Shown in pieces: positions 54,808-62,957 of a stretch of 64,000 nucleotides of DNA. The stretch lies in contig NZ_JAAIKB010000020.1 of the NCBI RefSeq assembly GCF_011040385.1, positions 1 through 64,000 on the forward strand, read 5' to 3'. Under the pieces are notes generated by a model. It was not told the origin of the DNA, ran no database searches, and saw only the letters and a program-made list of their open reading frames with translations. A program made the position numbers and the translations under genes. Positions within the stretch are counted from its first letter, which is position 1. The number at the start of each line of letters is the position of its first letter. The DNA comes from Falsiroseomonas algicola (lineage in GTDB: Bacteria > Pseudomonadota > Alphaproteobacteria > Acetobacterales > Acetobacteraceae).

Positions 54808-55379
54808 GCGAAGGCGTCGGCCGTCCGGGCGGTGAGCAGGCGGCGGAGCGGGGGCAGGTTGCCCTGCCGCAGCAGGTCGAGCGGCGCCTGGCCGGCCAGC
54901 GCGTCATCGGGCGACAGCAGGAAGGCCAGGATCGACCAGCCGGAGGCGTCGGCCATGGCGGCCAACACCTCGGCCAGGCCGGGCAGCACCTCCTCGCCCC
55001 GGAACTGGCAGGCGGGATAATGCCAGTCGGAGCGGATGCGGAGCGCGAGCAGGCGGCCGGCGCCACGGCGCTTGTCCACCGCGGCACGGGAAATGCCGAG
55101 CAGCCGGCCAGCCGCCGCCGCGGAGAGCAGGCCGCCGGCCTGGTCGGCAAGGTCGGCCTTCGCCGCGGCGCCGCGGGCGATGGCGCCGGCAAGGGGATCG
55201 AGGCGGCGCGTGGCCTCGGCGGCGGCCTGGTCGGCGGTGGCACGGGCAAGGGTGCCGGTATCGGTGGCGGCGGCGAGGGCGGCGACGAGCATCTCGGCCG
55301 AGGATTCACGGACCATCCGATCCACCGCGCCCATGGCGCGGCGGCGGAAGGCCTCCCGCAACGGGTCGGTGGTGGACAC
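54804..55379 (-). CDS. Antitoxin of the RES/Xre module (ParS/MbcA-type toxin-binding domain)
   Basis: 191 residues. The middle (about 80-110) has an Xre-like helix-turn-helix, GLLSAAAAGRLLGISRAAVDKRRGAGRLLA. The C-terminus resembles the antitoxin domain of MbcA/ParS/Xre proteins (VLPGLAEVLAAMADASGWSIL, LDLLRQGNLPPLRRLL). The N-terminal 75 residues are an Ala-rich helical extension. The start is GTG 55379 with GGAG 8 bases upstream. It is followed directly by the RES toxin. Confidence 0.8.
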   Translation of the reverse strand: MSTTDPLREAFRRRAMGAVDRMVRESSAEMLVAALAAATDTGTLARATADQAAAEATRRLDPLAGAIARGAAAKADLADQAGGLLSAAAAGRLLGISRAAVDKRRGAGRLLALRIRSDWHYPACQFRGEEVLPGLAEVLAAMADASGWSILAFLLSPDDALAGQAPLDLLRQGNLPPLRRLLTARTADAFA

Positions 55380-55399
55380 GAGGAGGCTCCGGTTGCGCT

Positions 55400-55432
55400 G
55401 GTATAGAAGGGGATGCGCGACTACTGCGTCAA
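55400..55432 (-). promoter_or_regulatory. Candidate promoter of the RES/Xre module
   Basis: On the minus strand TTGACG (55432-55427) is a strong -35; TTCTAT or TATACC (about 55408-55400) is the -10 candidate with 18-21 base spacing. It lies 21-50 bases before the GTG start. Confidence 0.35.
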
Positions 55433-55489
55433 CCGGATTGAAGCCTGGGTCGGCGGGAGGGAACCGGCTACGGGAGGATCAGGCGGGCC

Positions 55490-55546
55490 GAAGGGGGAGC
55501 GCTGCTCCCCCTTCAACCCCCTCGCCAGGGTCCGAGGGGACCCTGG
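55490..55546. repeat. Modular palindromic repeat, copy G
   Basis: GAAGGGGGAGC (55490-55500), loop GCT, GCTCCCCCTTC (55504-55514), linker CAACCCCCTCG-like, CCAGGGTCC (55525-55533), loop GAGG, GGACCCTGG (55538-55546), then a T run at 55556-55560. Same order and linker as copy A. Confidence 0.8.
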
Positions 55547-55561
55547 ACCGCCGGGTTTTTG

Positions 55562-56278
55562 TCAGCTTTCCATCGTCCGGATCGTCTCCGCGCCCTTCAC
55601 GTCCCGCCGCCGGCCGAGCTGGGTGCGCAGCAGGCGGGCGAGCTTGCCGGCGGCGCCGCGCACCGCCTCCTCGGCCGTGGCGGCGCTGTGGTCGGCGCTC
55701 ACGGGCCTGGCGTTGACGGGCCGTGCCTCCAGCGCGCAGCGGAGGTCGCGGGCGCCCTGGGAGCCGCGGCTGGCATCGGTGATGAAGGCCTCGACCCGGG
55801 TCAGATGCGGCGCCAGGTGGCGCAGCCGGGCGCGCACCAGGCGCTCGGTCCGGGCGGCCAGGCGCTCCGTCCCCTGCACGGAACTGTCGGTGTTCAGCAG
55901 GACGGGAAGATTGACGCCCTCGGCCTCCTCCTCCGCGGGCTCGGCCTCGTCGTCCCCGTCATCCTCTTCCGGGGCGTCCTGCGCGGCCTCGGCATCGGCG
56001 GCGCGGTCGCGGCGGGAGCGGTTCTCGCGGAAGGCGCGGTCGGTCTCGGACGGGCTGGCGCCATCGGTGGCGTGCGATTTGGAGGATCGCATCGGGTCCA
56101 CATGGCTGTGCTTGGCATCGCGCTCGCCGCCGCCGCCGGAACGCTGGCTGACGCTGGGGTTGGTGCTCACGGCGTCCTCGGGATGGGCGGGGCCGGGTTC
56201 GGGCATCGGCTTGGTGGCATCCTCATGGCTCGCGCCCGGGCCGCCCCAGCGGATGGTGTTGGGATGCTTTTCCGGCAT
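55562..56278 (-). CDS. HPF/RaiA-like ribosome-associated protein with a long acidic N-terminal extension
   Basis: 238 residues. The C-terminal 110 show the HPF/RaiA fold: LPVLLNTDSSVQGTERLA, LAPHLTRVEAFITDASRG, RCALEARPVNARPVSADHS and AVRGAAGKLARLLRTQLGR. These proteins bind 30S subunits and silence ribosomes in stationary phase. The first 125 residues are low-complexity and charged (EEDDGDDEAEPAEEE) and probably disordered, which is unusual since short HPFs have no such arm and long HPFs extend at the C-terminus. The start could be internal, but no clear RBS favours one. Confidence 0.72.
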   Translation of the reverse strand: MPEKHPNTIRWGGPGASHEDATKPMPEPGPAHPEDAVSTNPSVSQRSGGGGERDAKHSHVDPMRSSKSHATDGASPSETDRAFRENRSRRDRAADAEAAQDAPEEDDGDDEAEPAEEEAEGVNLPVLLNTDSSVQGTERLAARTERLVRARLRHLAPHLTRVEAFITDASRGSQGARDLRCALEARPVNARPVSADHSAATAEEAVRGAAGKLARLLRTQLGRRRDVKGAETIRTMES

Positions 56279-56348
56279 GAATTTCTCTCCATCTGAACGG
56301 GCCTACAACGGCCCGGCGCCCCAGGGGTTGCCCTTAGCGGGGTTGCCC

Positions 56349-58025
56349 TCAGCCGGCGTCGATGGCGGCGCGGAGGTGGCGCTTCAGCGCCTCGATCCTC
56401 TCCGGCGTCCAGCCCGGCGGCTCCGTCACGGCGACCCAGCCATCGACATAGTGCTCGGGCGCGTAGAGGTGGCCATGGCCCATCGGGGTGGAGCCGGAGA
56501 GCACCATGTCGAAGGCCAGCTGGAGGAAGGTGACGAGCGGATACCAGCGCAGCTCCGGGGAAACGTCCGGCCCACGGGGGCCGCGCATCCAGGCGGGGGC
56601 GCGGAAGGCGGCGTTGGGTTCGAAGAAGGTCACGGGGTCGCTGGCATATTGCAGGTAGACGATGCGGAGCGGCCCCCAGGGGGCCGTGGCCTCGTCCAGC
56701 CGGTTCTCCTGGCCGGTGAAGCGGACGACCGAGCCGTCCCGGAAGCGGGGAAGCCAGGCGGGGCTGTCCGGCTGGCGCTGGTCCGTCGCCTGGCGCCAGG
56801 TGCGGCTGTTGAAGGGCGGGCCGCTCCAGAGCGCGCCCTGGAAGGGGGCGCCGATGACGTCGAAGAGGTCGACGGAGAGGTCGGAATAGAGCGCGCCGAG
56901 GCTGAGCCCGTGCAGGTAGAGCCGCGGCCGCGACGCCTCCGGCAGGGTGAGCCAGTGGTCGTAGACGCGGCGGAAGAGGTGGCGCGCCGTCTCCGCCCCA
57001 TAGGTCGGGTCCGCGAGCAGGGTCAGCCAGCTGGCGGTGTAGGAATACTGGACCGCGACGGTCGCGACATCGCCGTGGTGGAGGTATTCGAGCGGCATCT
57101 GGCTGGCGGGATAGATGCGGCCCGTGCCGGTGGGCGTGACGATGACGAGGATGGAGCGGTCGAAGGCGCCGATGCGCAGCATCTCCCGGAAGGCGAGGTC
57201 AACGCGCTCCTCCATCCCCTCGGCGGCGTTCAGGCCGACATAGATGCGGAGCGGCTCCTGCGCCGGCTGGCCGGTGAAGGCCTCGATGGCGGCACGGTCC
57301 GGGCCGGCGGCGATGGCGGCGCGGCCCATCCAGCCGAGGTCCTGCCAGCGGAGCAGGGAGGCGACGCTGCCGGCCTTGAGGGGGTCCGATGGCGGGGCGA
57401 CGCCGTCATCGATCCGGGCGTCGCGCCGGCTGTAGCTGGCATCGAGGGCGTGGAGTCCGGCGCGCAGCAGGACGCCGTCGCCGATCGCCCAGAACAGGCC
57501 GGCGGCGGCGGCGATGCCGGCCAGGGTGGAGAGGCGGGGCGGCGCGACGCGGCCGGCCTGGCGCGCCGCATGCCGGGCAATGAGGCGGAACAGGCGGCCC
57601 AGCAGGATCAGGGCGGTGCCGGTGGCGGCCGCGACCAGGCCCAGGATGAGCGGCCGGTGGTCCTCGACCGGCGGCAGGCCCATCGGCAGGCGGACAGAAT
57701 CCTGCCAGGCGGAGGCGCGCCAGAGGAAGGCGGACAGGATGCCGAGGCAGGCGAGGGCGGCCGCCAGCTTCAGGAGGCGACCGAGCGGCAGGCTTTCGAT
57801 GTCCCGCAGGCCGAGGAAGCGCCAGAGGGCGCGGAGCGCGACGCCGATGCCATAGCCCAGCGCGAAGGAGGCGCCGGAGAGCAGGCCCTGGGGCAGCACG
57901 TCCCGCGGCACGAGGCTCGGCGTGAGGGAGGCCGCGAAGAACAGCGTGCCGAGCCAGACGCCCATGGCGCAGAGCGAGCGCAGGAACCGGTGGTCGAGCC
58001 AGGTGGCGAGGAAGCGGATGGCCAT
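56349..58025 (-). CDS. Membrane alpha/beta hydrolase (Abhydrolase_9 type)
   Basis: 558 residues. The N-terminal half has five or six transmembrane helices (GVWLGTLFFAASLTPSLVPR, ALGYGIGVALRALWRFLG-like stretches). The C-terminal half is an alpha/beta hydrolase with nucleophile elbow LHGLSLGALYSD. The match is to the PF15420/PF10081 pair, of unknown substrate, probably a lipid or ester at the inner membrane. The start is ATG 58025. It is divergent from the THUMP methyltransferase gene. Confidence 0.8.
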   Translation of the reverse strand: MAIRFLATWLDHRFLRSLCAMGVWLGTLFFAASLTPSLVPRDVLPQGLLSGASFALGYGIGVALRALWRFLGLRDIESLPLGRLLKLAAALACLGILSAFLWRASAWQDSVRLPMGLPPVEDHRPLILGLVAAATGTALILLGRLFRLIARHAARQAGRVAPPRLSTLAGIAAAAGLFWAIGDGVLLRAGLHALDASYSRRDARIDDGVAPPSDPLKAGSVASLLRWQDLGWMGRAAIAAGPDRAAIEAFTGQPAQEPLRIYVGLNAAEGMEERVDLAFREMLRIGAFDRSILVIVTPTGTGRIYPASQMPLEYLHHGDVATVAVQYSYTASWLTLLADPTYGAETARHLFRRVYDHWLTLPEASRPRLYLHGLSLGALYSDLSVDLFDVIGAPFQGALWSGPPFNSRTWRQATDQRQPDSPAWLPRFRDGSVVRFTGQENRLDEATAPWGPLRIVYLQYASDPVTFFEPNAAFRAPAWMRGPRGPDVSPELRWYPLVTFLQLAFDMVLSGSTPMGHGHLYAPEHYVDGWVAVTEPPGWTPERIEALKRHLRAAIDAG

Positions 58026-58189
58026 GGTCGCCCTGGCGCGGGTGGAGGCTGGGTCGCCGGGGCCGGGAGGCGCCGCCGGAGGGTTCGCGGGCGCTAACGG
58101 GGCGGGGCGGCCCGGGTTCGCGCGCCATCGCCACCCCCGGCCGCCGGTGTTACAGCCTGGGGTCAGGCACTCCACGAAGACCCCTCCGC

Positions 58190-59308
58190 ATGACCGGCGT
58201 TGACGAGAAATTCGAGATCTTCCTGGCGGCCCCGCCGGGGCTGGAGGAGGTGCTGGCGGGGGAAGTCTCGCGGAAGGGGTTCCGGCAGCCGAAGGTGGTG
58301 CCGGGCGGCGTCGTCACCCAGGGCGGCTGGCCGGAGGTGTGGCGGGCCAATCTGTGGCTGCGGGGGGCGAGCAGGGTGCTGGCGCGCGTCGCGCAGTTCC
58401 GGGCGGTGCATGTGGCGCAGTTGCATGACCGGGCGCGGGAGGTGGCGTGGGGCGCACTGTTGCGGCGGGACGTGGCGTTCCGGGTGGAGGCGTCCTGCGC
58501 GCAGTCGAAGCTCTGGCATTCCGGGGCGGTGGCGCAGCGGGTCGCGATGGCGATCCGGGAGAGGGTGGGTGCGGAGGAGGCGGAGGACGCGCCCATCACC
58601 GTGCGGGCGCGGATGGAGAAGGATCTCTGCACGCTCAGCCTCGATACCTCCGGCGAGTTGCTGCACCGGCGCGGCTTCAAGCAGGCGGTGAACCCGGCGC
58701 CCCTGCGGGAGACGATGGCGGCGCTGTTCCTGATGCAGTGCGGGTATGAGGGGAATGAGCCGCTGCTCGACCCGATGTGCGGCGCCGGCACCTTCGTGAT
58801 CGAGGCGGCGGAGATGGTCGCGCGGCTCAACCCCGGGCGCGCGCGGAGCTTCGCCTTCGAGAACTTGAAAAACTTCGATGCGGAGGCGTGGGGGCGGATG
58901 CGGGCGGTGACGCGTGCGCCGGCGGAGGGCGTGGTCTGCCGCGGCCTGGACCGGGATGCGGGGGCCGTCGCCATGAGCCTCGCCAATGCGGAGCGGGCGG
59001 GGGTGGCGGCGGGGACGGTCTTCGCGCAGGGCGTTGTCAGTGACCTGCAGCGGCCGGAGGGGCCGCCGGGGCTGGTGATCGTGAACCCCCCCTATGGCAG
59101 CCGGATCGGGGACCGGAAGGCATTGGCGCCGCTCTACCGGGCGCTCGGCCAAGTGCTGCGGAGCCGCTTCCAGGGGTGGCGCGTCGGCCTGGTGGCGGCG
59201 GAGCCGGCACTGGCGCGGGAGACGCGGCTGCCCTTCCTGCCGCCGGGGCCCCCGGTGCCGCATGGGGGGCTGCGGGTGACGCTGTTCCGGACCGGGCCGC
59301 TCCCCTAG
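58190..59308 (+). CDS. THUMP-domain class I RNA methyltransferase (RlmL/Trm14-like)
   Basis: 372 residues. The N-terminal 160 form a ferredoxin-like plus THUMP RNA-binding region (APPGLEEVLAGEV, FRVEASCAQSKLWHSGAVAQ). The Rossmann domain has DPMCGAGTFVIEA and the N2-guanine motif NPPYGSRIG. It probably makes m2G in 23S rRNA or tRNA. The size matches the short form lacking the RlmK half of E. coli RlmKL. Confidence 0.87.
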   Translation: MTGVDEKFEIFLAAPPGLEEVLAGEVSRKGFRQPKVVPGGVVTQGGWPEVWRANLWLRGASRVLARVAQFRAVHVAQLHDRAREVAWGALLRRDVAFRVEASCAQSKLWHSGAVAQRVAMAIRERVGAEEAEDAPITVRARMEKDLCTLSLDTSGELLHRRGFKQAVNPAPLRETMAALFLMQCGYEGNEPLLDPMCGAGTFVIEAAEMVARLNPGRARSFAFENLKNFDAEAWGRMRAVTRAPAEGVVCRGLDRDAGAVAMSLANAERAGVAAGTVFAQGVVSDLQRPEGPPGLVIVNPPYGSRIGDRKALAPLYRALGQVLRSRFQGWRVGLVAAEPALARETRLPFLPPGPPVPHGGLRVTLFRTGPLP

Positions 59309-59310
59309 CC

Positions 59311-60459
59311 GTGGGTGGCGTCCGGCTGTTCCTGCTGTTTGCCGCGCATTGCGTCGGCACCATCAACATCATGGGGGTGATGGCCTTCGCGCCGGCCATC
59401 CAGCGGGACCTCGGGCTGGATACCGCCACCTTCGGCCTGCTGGTCGCGGCCTATTACGGGGCGCAGCCGGTGGTGGCGCTGCCGGGCGGGTGGCTGGTGG
59501 ACCGGATCGGGGTGCGGGCGGCGCTCGCCTTGTCCATGACCGGGGTCGCGATCAGCGCGGGGTTCTTCGCGGTCTCGGCCGGGGGCGGGGCGGCGGCGTC
59601 GCTGCTGATCCTGGCGGGGATTGCCTATTCGCTGGTGAATCCGGCGACGAGTGTCGGCGTCGTGACCTGGTTCCCGCCGGACTGGCGCAGCACGATGATG
59701 AGCGTGAAGCAGGCCGGCGTGCCGGCGGGCGGGCTGATCGCGGCCGTGATCGCGGCGCTGGCGGGGCCGGATGCTTGGCGCGTCTCGGCCAGTGCGGTCG
59801 CGGTGGCGGCGGTGGCGACGGCGGTGCTGGCGGTGGTGACGCCGGGGGGCGGCGGCGCGGCGGTGGCGCGGGGGCCGGTGGTGGCCGGGCTGCTCGGCGT
59901 GCTGCGCAACCGCGCGCTGATGCGGGTCTGCCTGACGACCTTCCTGCTGAACACGGCGCAGGGGGCCTTCTACGCCTATCTCGTGCTGTACCTGGTGGGG
60001 CCGGCGGGGCTGTCGGCGGCGGTGGCGGCGCTGATCTTCGGGGCGACGCATGTGGTCTCCGCCATCGCGCGCATCCTGTGGGGGCTGCTGGCGGACCGGG
60101 TCTGGGGCGGGGATGGGCCGCGGGTGCTGCGGATCATCGCCTTCGCGGCCTCGCTGGGCTTCGTGGGGCTGGCGCTGGGGGCCGGGATGGGCGCGCCGGC
60201 GGCGGGGGCGGCGGCGCTGGGCTTGGGGATGACGATCGCGGGCTTCGCGGGGGTGGCGCAGGGGGCGGCGGCGACGGCGGCGCCGCGGGCGCAGATCGGC
60301 GCGGCGATGGGCGTCTTCATGGTGCTGACGCCGCTGGGGTCGGTGCTGGGGCCGTCGGTCTTCGGCGGGCTGATCGGGCTGACCGGCGGCTACCTGGTGC
60401 CCTACCTGCTGCTGGCGGGGCTGACGGCCATGGTGGGGGCCGTGGTGCTGCGGCGGTGA
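59311..60459 (+). CDS. MFS transporter
   Basis: 382 residues with 12 predicted transmembrane helices. It has the loop GGWLVDRIGVRAALALS between helices 2 and 3 and a sugar-phosphate/anion-type pattern WFPPDWRSTMMSVKQAG in the first half. The start is GTG 59311, 2 bases after the methyltransferase stop, so the two are probably cotranscribed. Substrate unknown. Confidence 0.8.
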   Translation: MGGVRLFLLFAAHCVGTINIMGVMAFAPAIQRDLGLDTATFGLLVAAYYGAQPVVALPGGWLVDRIGVRAALALSMTGVAISAGFFAVSAGGGAAASLLILAGIAYSLVNPATSVGVVTWFPPDWRSTMMSVKQAGVPAGGLIAAVIAALAGPDAWRVSASAVAVAAVATAVLAVVTPGGGGAAVARGPVVAGLLGVLRNRALMRVCLTTFLLNTAQGAFYAYLVLYLVGPAGLSAAVAALIFGATHVVSAIARILWGLLADRVWGGDGPRVLRIIAFAASLGFVGLALGAGMGAPAAGAAALGLGMTIAGFAGVAQGAAATAAPRAQIGAAMGVFMVLTPLGSVLGPSVFGGLIGLTGGYLVPYLLLAGLTAMVGAVVLRR

Positions 60460-60467
60460 GGGAGGAA

Positions 60468-60522
60468 CCGGCGCCCGCCGCAGGCGGGCGAGCGCCCGGA
60501 TGGGCGCCGCCGGCGCCTGAGG
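60468..60522. repeat. Structured repeat, copy R3 (inverted), between convergent genes
   Basis: Read on the minus strand: CCTCAGGCGCCGG, GCGCCC-ATCC-GGGCGC, then CGCCCGCC/GGCGGGCG. The ATCC loop and CCTCARGCGCCGG lead are those of R1 and R2; the stems differ with pairing kept. It sits between the MFS and olsB stop codons, where it may end transcription from both sides. Confidence 0.75.
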
Positions 60523-60535
60523 CCTGCAGAAGGCC

Positions 60536-61393
60536 CTAACCGCCGGCGGTGCGCTCGTAGTGGCGGTAGTATTTGTCGGTGATGAGGTCCGTCTTCACCA
60601 CGATGCAGACATCGGTGGTGTTGAACTGGTGGTCGATGACCGCGCCATCGCCGACGAAGCCGCCGAGGCGGAGGTAGCCCTTCACCAGGGGCGGCAGCGC
60701 CGTCATGGCCTGGCGCATGTCGAGCTCGCCGGGCGGGATGCGGTCCATCGCCACGAAGCGGCCCGGCACGGCCCGGGGGCGGAGTGCCGGCGGCGCCAGG
60801 TGGTTGGCGTGGAGGTAGGAGAGCTGCGCCGCGAGCGCATCGACATCCGTGCCGGCCAGCGACGCGCAGCCGAACATCAGGTCGATCCGGTGGCGGAAGA
60901 CGAAGGCGGCGATGCCGCGCCACAGCAGCTGCAGCGTGCCGCGGGTGCGGTAGGGCGCGGCGACGCAGGACCGGCCGAGTTCCATCACCTCGCCCGGGAA
61001 GGCCAGCAGCGGGGCGATGTCGTATTCGCTGGCGGAGTAGAAGCGGCCGAGCCGTTCGGCGGCGGGGCGGCGGATCAGGCGATAGGTGCCGATGACGGCT
61101 TCCGGCCCGTTGCCGAGGTCATGGTCCAGGACGAGGAGGTGGTCGGCGACCGCGTCGAATTCGTCGCCGTCGCGCCTGGCCTCCAGCGTCGCGGCATCGG
61201 CGCGGGCACCCATCTCCTCATAGAATACCTGGAAGCGCAGCGACTGGGCGGCGTCGATCTCGGCGGCGGTCTCGGCGATGCGGAGGCCGAGATTGCCGGC
61301 GCGCAGCTCCTCGAATCCCTCGGCGCGGGGGGCCGCGCGGGGGGGATCCGCCGGGAGGGGGGCATCCTCGGGCAGGGGGCCGTCAACGCTCAT
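60536..61393 (-). CDS. GNAT-family N-acyltransferase, OlsB-like (ornithine lipid synthesis)
   Basis: 285 residues. A family of acyl-ACP-dependent GNAT proteins that make lyso-ornithine lipid: LRFQVFYEEMGARADA, FDAVADHLLVLDHD, GTYRLIRRPAAERLGRFYSA and MELGRSCVAAPYRTRG. The partner olsA acyltransferase is not in the window. The gene starts 6 bases after fur, so it is probably in the fur operon. Other members act on other amines. Confidence 0.82.
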   Translation of the reverse strand: MSVDGPLPEDAPLPADPPRAAPRAEGFEELRAGNLGLRIAETAAEIDAAQSLRFQVFYEEMGARADAATLEARRDGDEFDAVADHLLVLDHDLGNGPEAVIGTYRLIRRPAAERLGRFYSASEYDIAPLLAFPGEVMELGRSCVAAPYRTRGTLQLLWRGIAAFVFRHRIDLMFGCASLAGTDVDALAAQLSYLHANHLAPPALRPRAVPGRFVAMDRIPPGELDMRQAMTALPPLVKGYLRLGGFVGDGAVIDHQFNTTDVCIVVKTDLITDKYYRHYERTAGG

Positions 61394-61399
61394 GGGGGG

Positions 61400-61885
61400 T
61401 CAGGCCTTGGGCTTGGGGCGGCCGCGGGGGGTGGGGGCGGGGGCGCCCTTGCGGCCGAAAAGCTCGAGCCGCTGGCCGACCAGGGCAAAACCCAGGCGTT
61501 CCGCGATGGCGCGGGCCACACGTTCGAACTCCGCATCCTCGAATTCGATGACGCGGCCGGTATCGACGTCGATCAGGTGGTGGTGGTGGCCGCGGTCGGT
61601 CGGGTCGTAGCGGGCGCGGCCGCCGCCGAAATCCCGGCGCTCGAGGATGCCCTTCTCCTCCAGCAGCCGGACGGTGCGGTAGACCGTGGCGACCGAGATG
61701 CGGTCATCGAGCGCGGCGGCGCGGCGGTAGAGTTCCTCGACATCCGGATGGTCCTCCGCCTCGCTCAGCACGCGGGCGATGAGGCGGCGCTGGCCGGTCA
61801 TCTTCAGGCCGCGTTCCACGCAGAGCCGCTCGATCCGGGAGGGATCGGGGCGGTCGGTCTCGGCGTGGCGGTCGTGGCTGTGCAT
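61400..61885 (-). CDS. fur: Ferric uptake regulator family protein (Fur/Mur, alphaproteobacterial type)
   Basis: 161 residues. Winged helix with SVATVYRTVRLLEEKGI, then metal site RGHHHHLIDVDTGRVIEF. The CxxC zinc site of enterobacterial Fur is replaced by D-x-x-T, as in alphaproteobacterial Fur/Mur proteins, which respond to Mn or Fe. It is a complete Fur, unlike the degenerate copy at 28626. It is followed directly by the OlsB-like gene. Confidence 0.9.
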   Translation of the reverse strand: MHSHDRHAETDRPDPSRIERLCVERGLKMTGQRRLIARVLSEAEDHPDVEELYRRAAALDDRISVATVYRTVRLLEEKGILERRDFGGGRARYDPTDRGHHHHLIDVDTGRVIEFEDAEFERVARAIAERLGFALVGQRLELFGRKGAPAPTPRGRPKPKA

Positions 61886-61972
61886 GCGGGCGGCGAGGGG
61901 TCCTGGGATCGGCCGGGATCAGCGCGTCTTCGGCATCAATAGCGAATGCCGCCGGGCGCCACCACCCGGGGG

Positions 61973-62425
61973 TCAGCCTTCCCGCGCCGCGGCGGCGGCC
62001 CTGCCACGGGCGGGGGGGCGCGGGCGGGGCTTGGTGCCGAGGCCGATGCGCTTGGCGAGCGAGGAGCGGTGCTTGGTGTAGTTGGGCGCGACCATCGGAT
62101 AGTCCGCCGGCAGGCCCCAGCGTTCGCGATACTGGTCGGGCGTCAGGTTGAACGAGGTCTTGAGATGCCGCTTCAGCATCTTGAGCTTCTTCCCGTCCTC
62201 CAGGCAGATCAGGTATTCCGGGGTGATCGACTTCTTGACCGGAACGGCGGGCTGGGGGCGTTCCTGGGTCTCCGCCACGGGCTGACCGATGCCGGCGAGG
62301 GTGCGGTAGACATCCTGGATCAGGGCCGGCAGATCCCCGACGGCCACGGAGTTGTTCGAGACATGGGCCGAGACGATTTCGGCCGTCAGGCCAAGCAGAT
62401 CAGCGTTTGCCGTGGTGTCGGCCAT
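61973..62425 (-). CDS. mucR: MucR/Ros-family transcriptional regulator
   Basis: 150 residues. The C-terminal zinc-finger-type domain is typical: SITPEYLICLEDGKKLKMLK, then HLKTSFNLTPDQYRERWGLP and APNYTKHRSSLAKRIGLG. MucR proteins are alphaproteobacterial H-NS-like regulators of exopolysaccharide, motility and cell cycle genes. The start is ATG 62425. It is divergent from tusA with 156 bases between them. Confidence 0.93.
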   Translation of the reverse strand: MADTTANADLLGLTAEIVSAHVSNNSVAVGDLPALIQDVYRTLAGIGQPVAETQERPQPAVPVKKSITPEYLICLEDGKKLKMLKRHLKTSFNLTPDQYRERWGLPADYPMVAPNYTKHRSSLAKRIGLGTKPRPRPPARGRAAAAAREG

Positions 62426-62581
62426 GCTTCGTTTCCCGCCCGCGTCGATCGGCCGGCGATGGCCGGACCCTTGCCTGGCTGAGCGGGCTCCATGCCCGAT
62501 GCCGCGACGCGCCGCCTGCACCATATTGCCGTGAATCGCCGTTTCGCAATGACGTTTCCCCTTCAGGAAGGCAGTTCCGTG

Positions 62582-62836
62582 ATGAATCAGCCCGCGATGC
62601 AAGAACAGAGTCACGATGTGGCCCTCGATATCACTGCGGAGACTTGCCCGATGACCTTCGTGCGCACGCGCCTTGCGCTGGACCGCATGGCGTCCGGCCA
62701 GGTGCTGCGCGTGACCATGAAGGGGGACGAGCCGCGCCGGAACGTGCCGCGCACGGCGGCCGAGCAGGGGCACCAGGTGCTGGGGATGCGGGAGGGGGAG
62801 GGCGGGGTCGCGGAGCTGTGGCTGCGGCGGAAATGA
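62582..62836 (+). CDS. TusA-family sulfur carrier protein
   Basis: 84 residues of the TusA/SirA fold. The sulfur-carrying Cys22 lies in ITAETCPMTFVRTRLAL. The classical CPxP motif is CPMT here, so the second Pro is absent. TusA proteins relay persulfide sulfur for tRNA thiolation, molybdopterin or sulfur oxidation; the branch cannot be told from one gene. ATG 62582 has GGAAGG upstream; a longer frame from 62492 is less likely. Confidence 0.82.
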   Translation: MNQPAMQEQSHDVALDITAETCPMTFVRTRLALDRMASGQVLRVTMKGDEPRRNVPRTAAEQGHQVLGMREGEGGVAELWLRRK

Positions 62837-62957
62837 CCGGCCGCGCGCAGGCGTGATCGCGGCTTCGGGCTTGTCAGCGCCCCGATGGTTGGCGGGCCAG
62901 CCCGCACTTCCTACCGTCCGGGCATGATCGCCAAGCCCGACCCCGCCGCGCGCCGCC

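Noticed and set aside
55413-58097. An 894-codon plus-strand frame
   Set aside because: It is antisense to the HPF-like and alpha/beta hydrolase genes, both with clear motifs.
62426-62581. A MucR operator in the mucR/tusA gap
   Set aside because: GC-rich half-repeats such as GGCCGGCGATGGCCGG are present but MucR prefers AT-rich degenerate sites, so no specific site can be supported.
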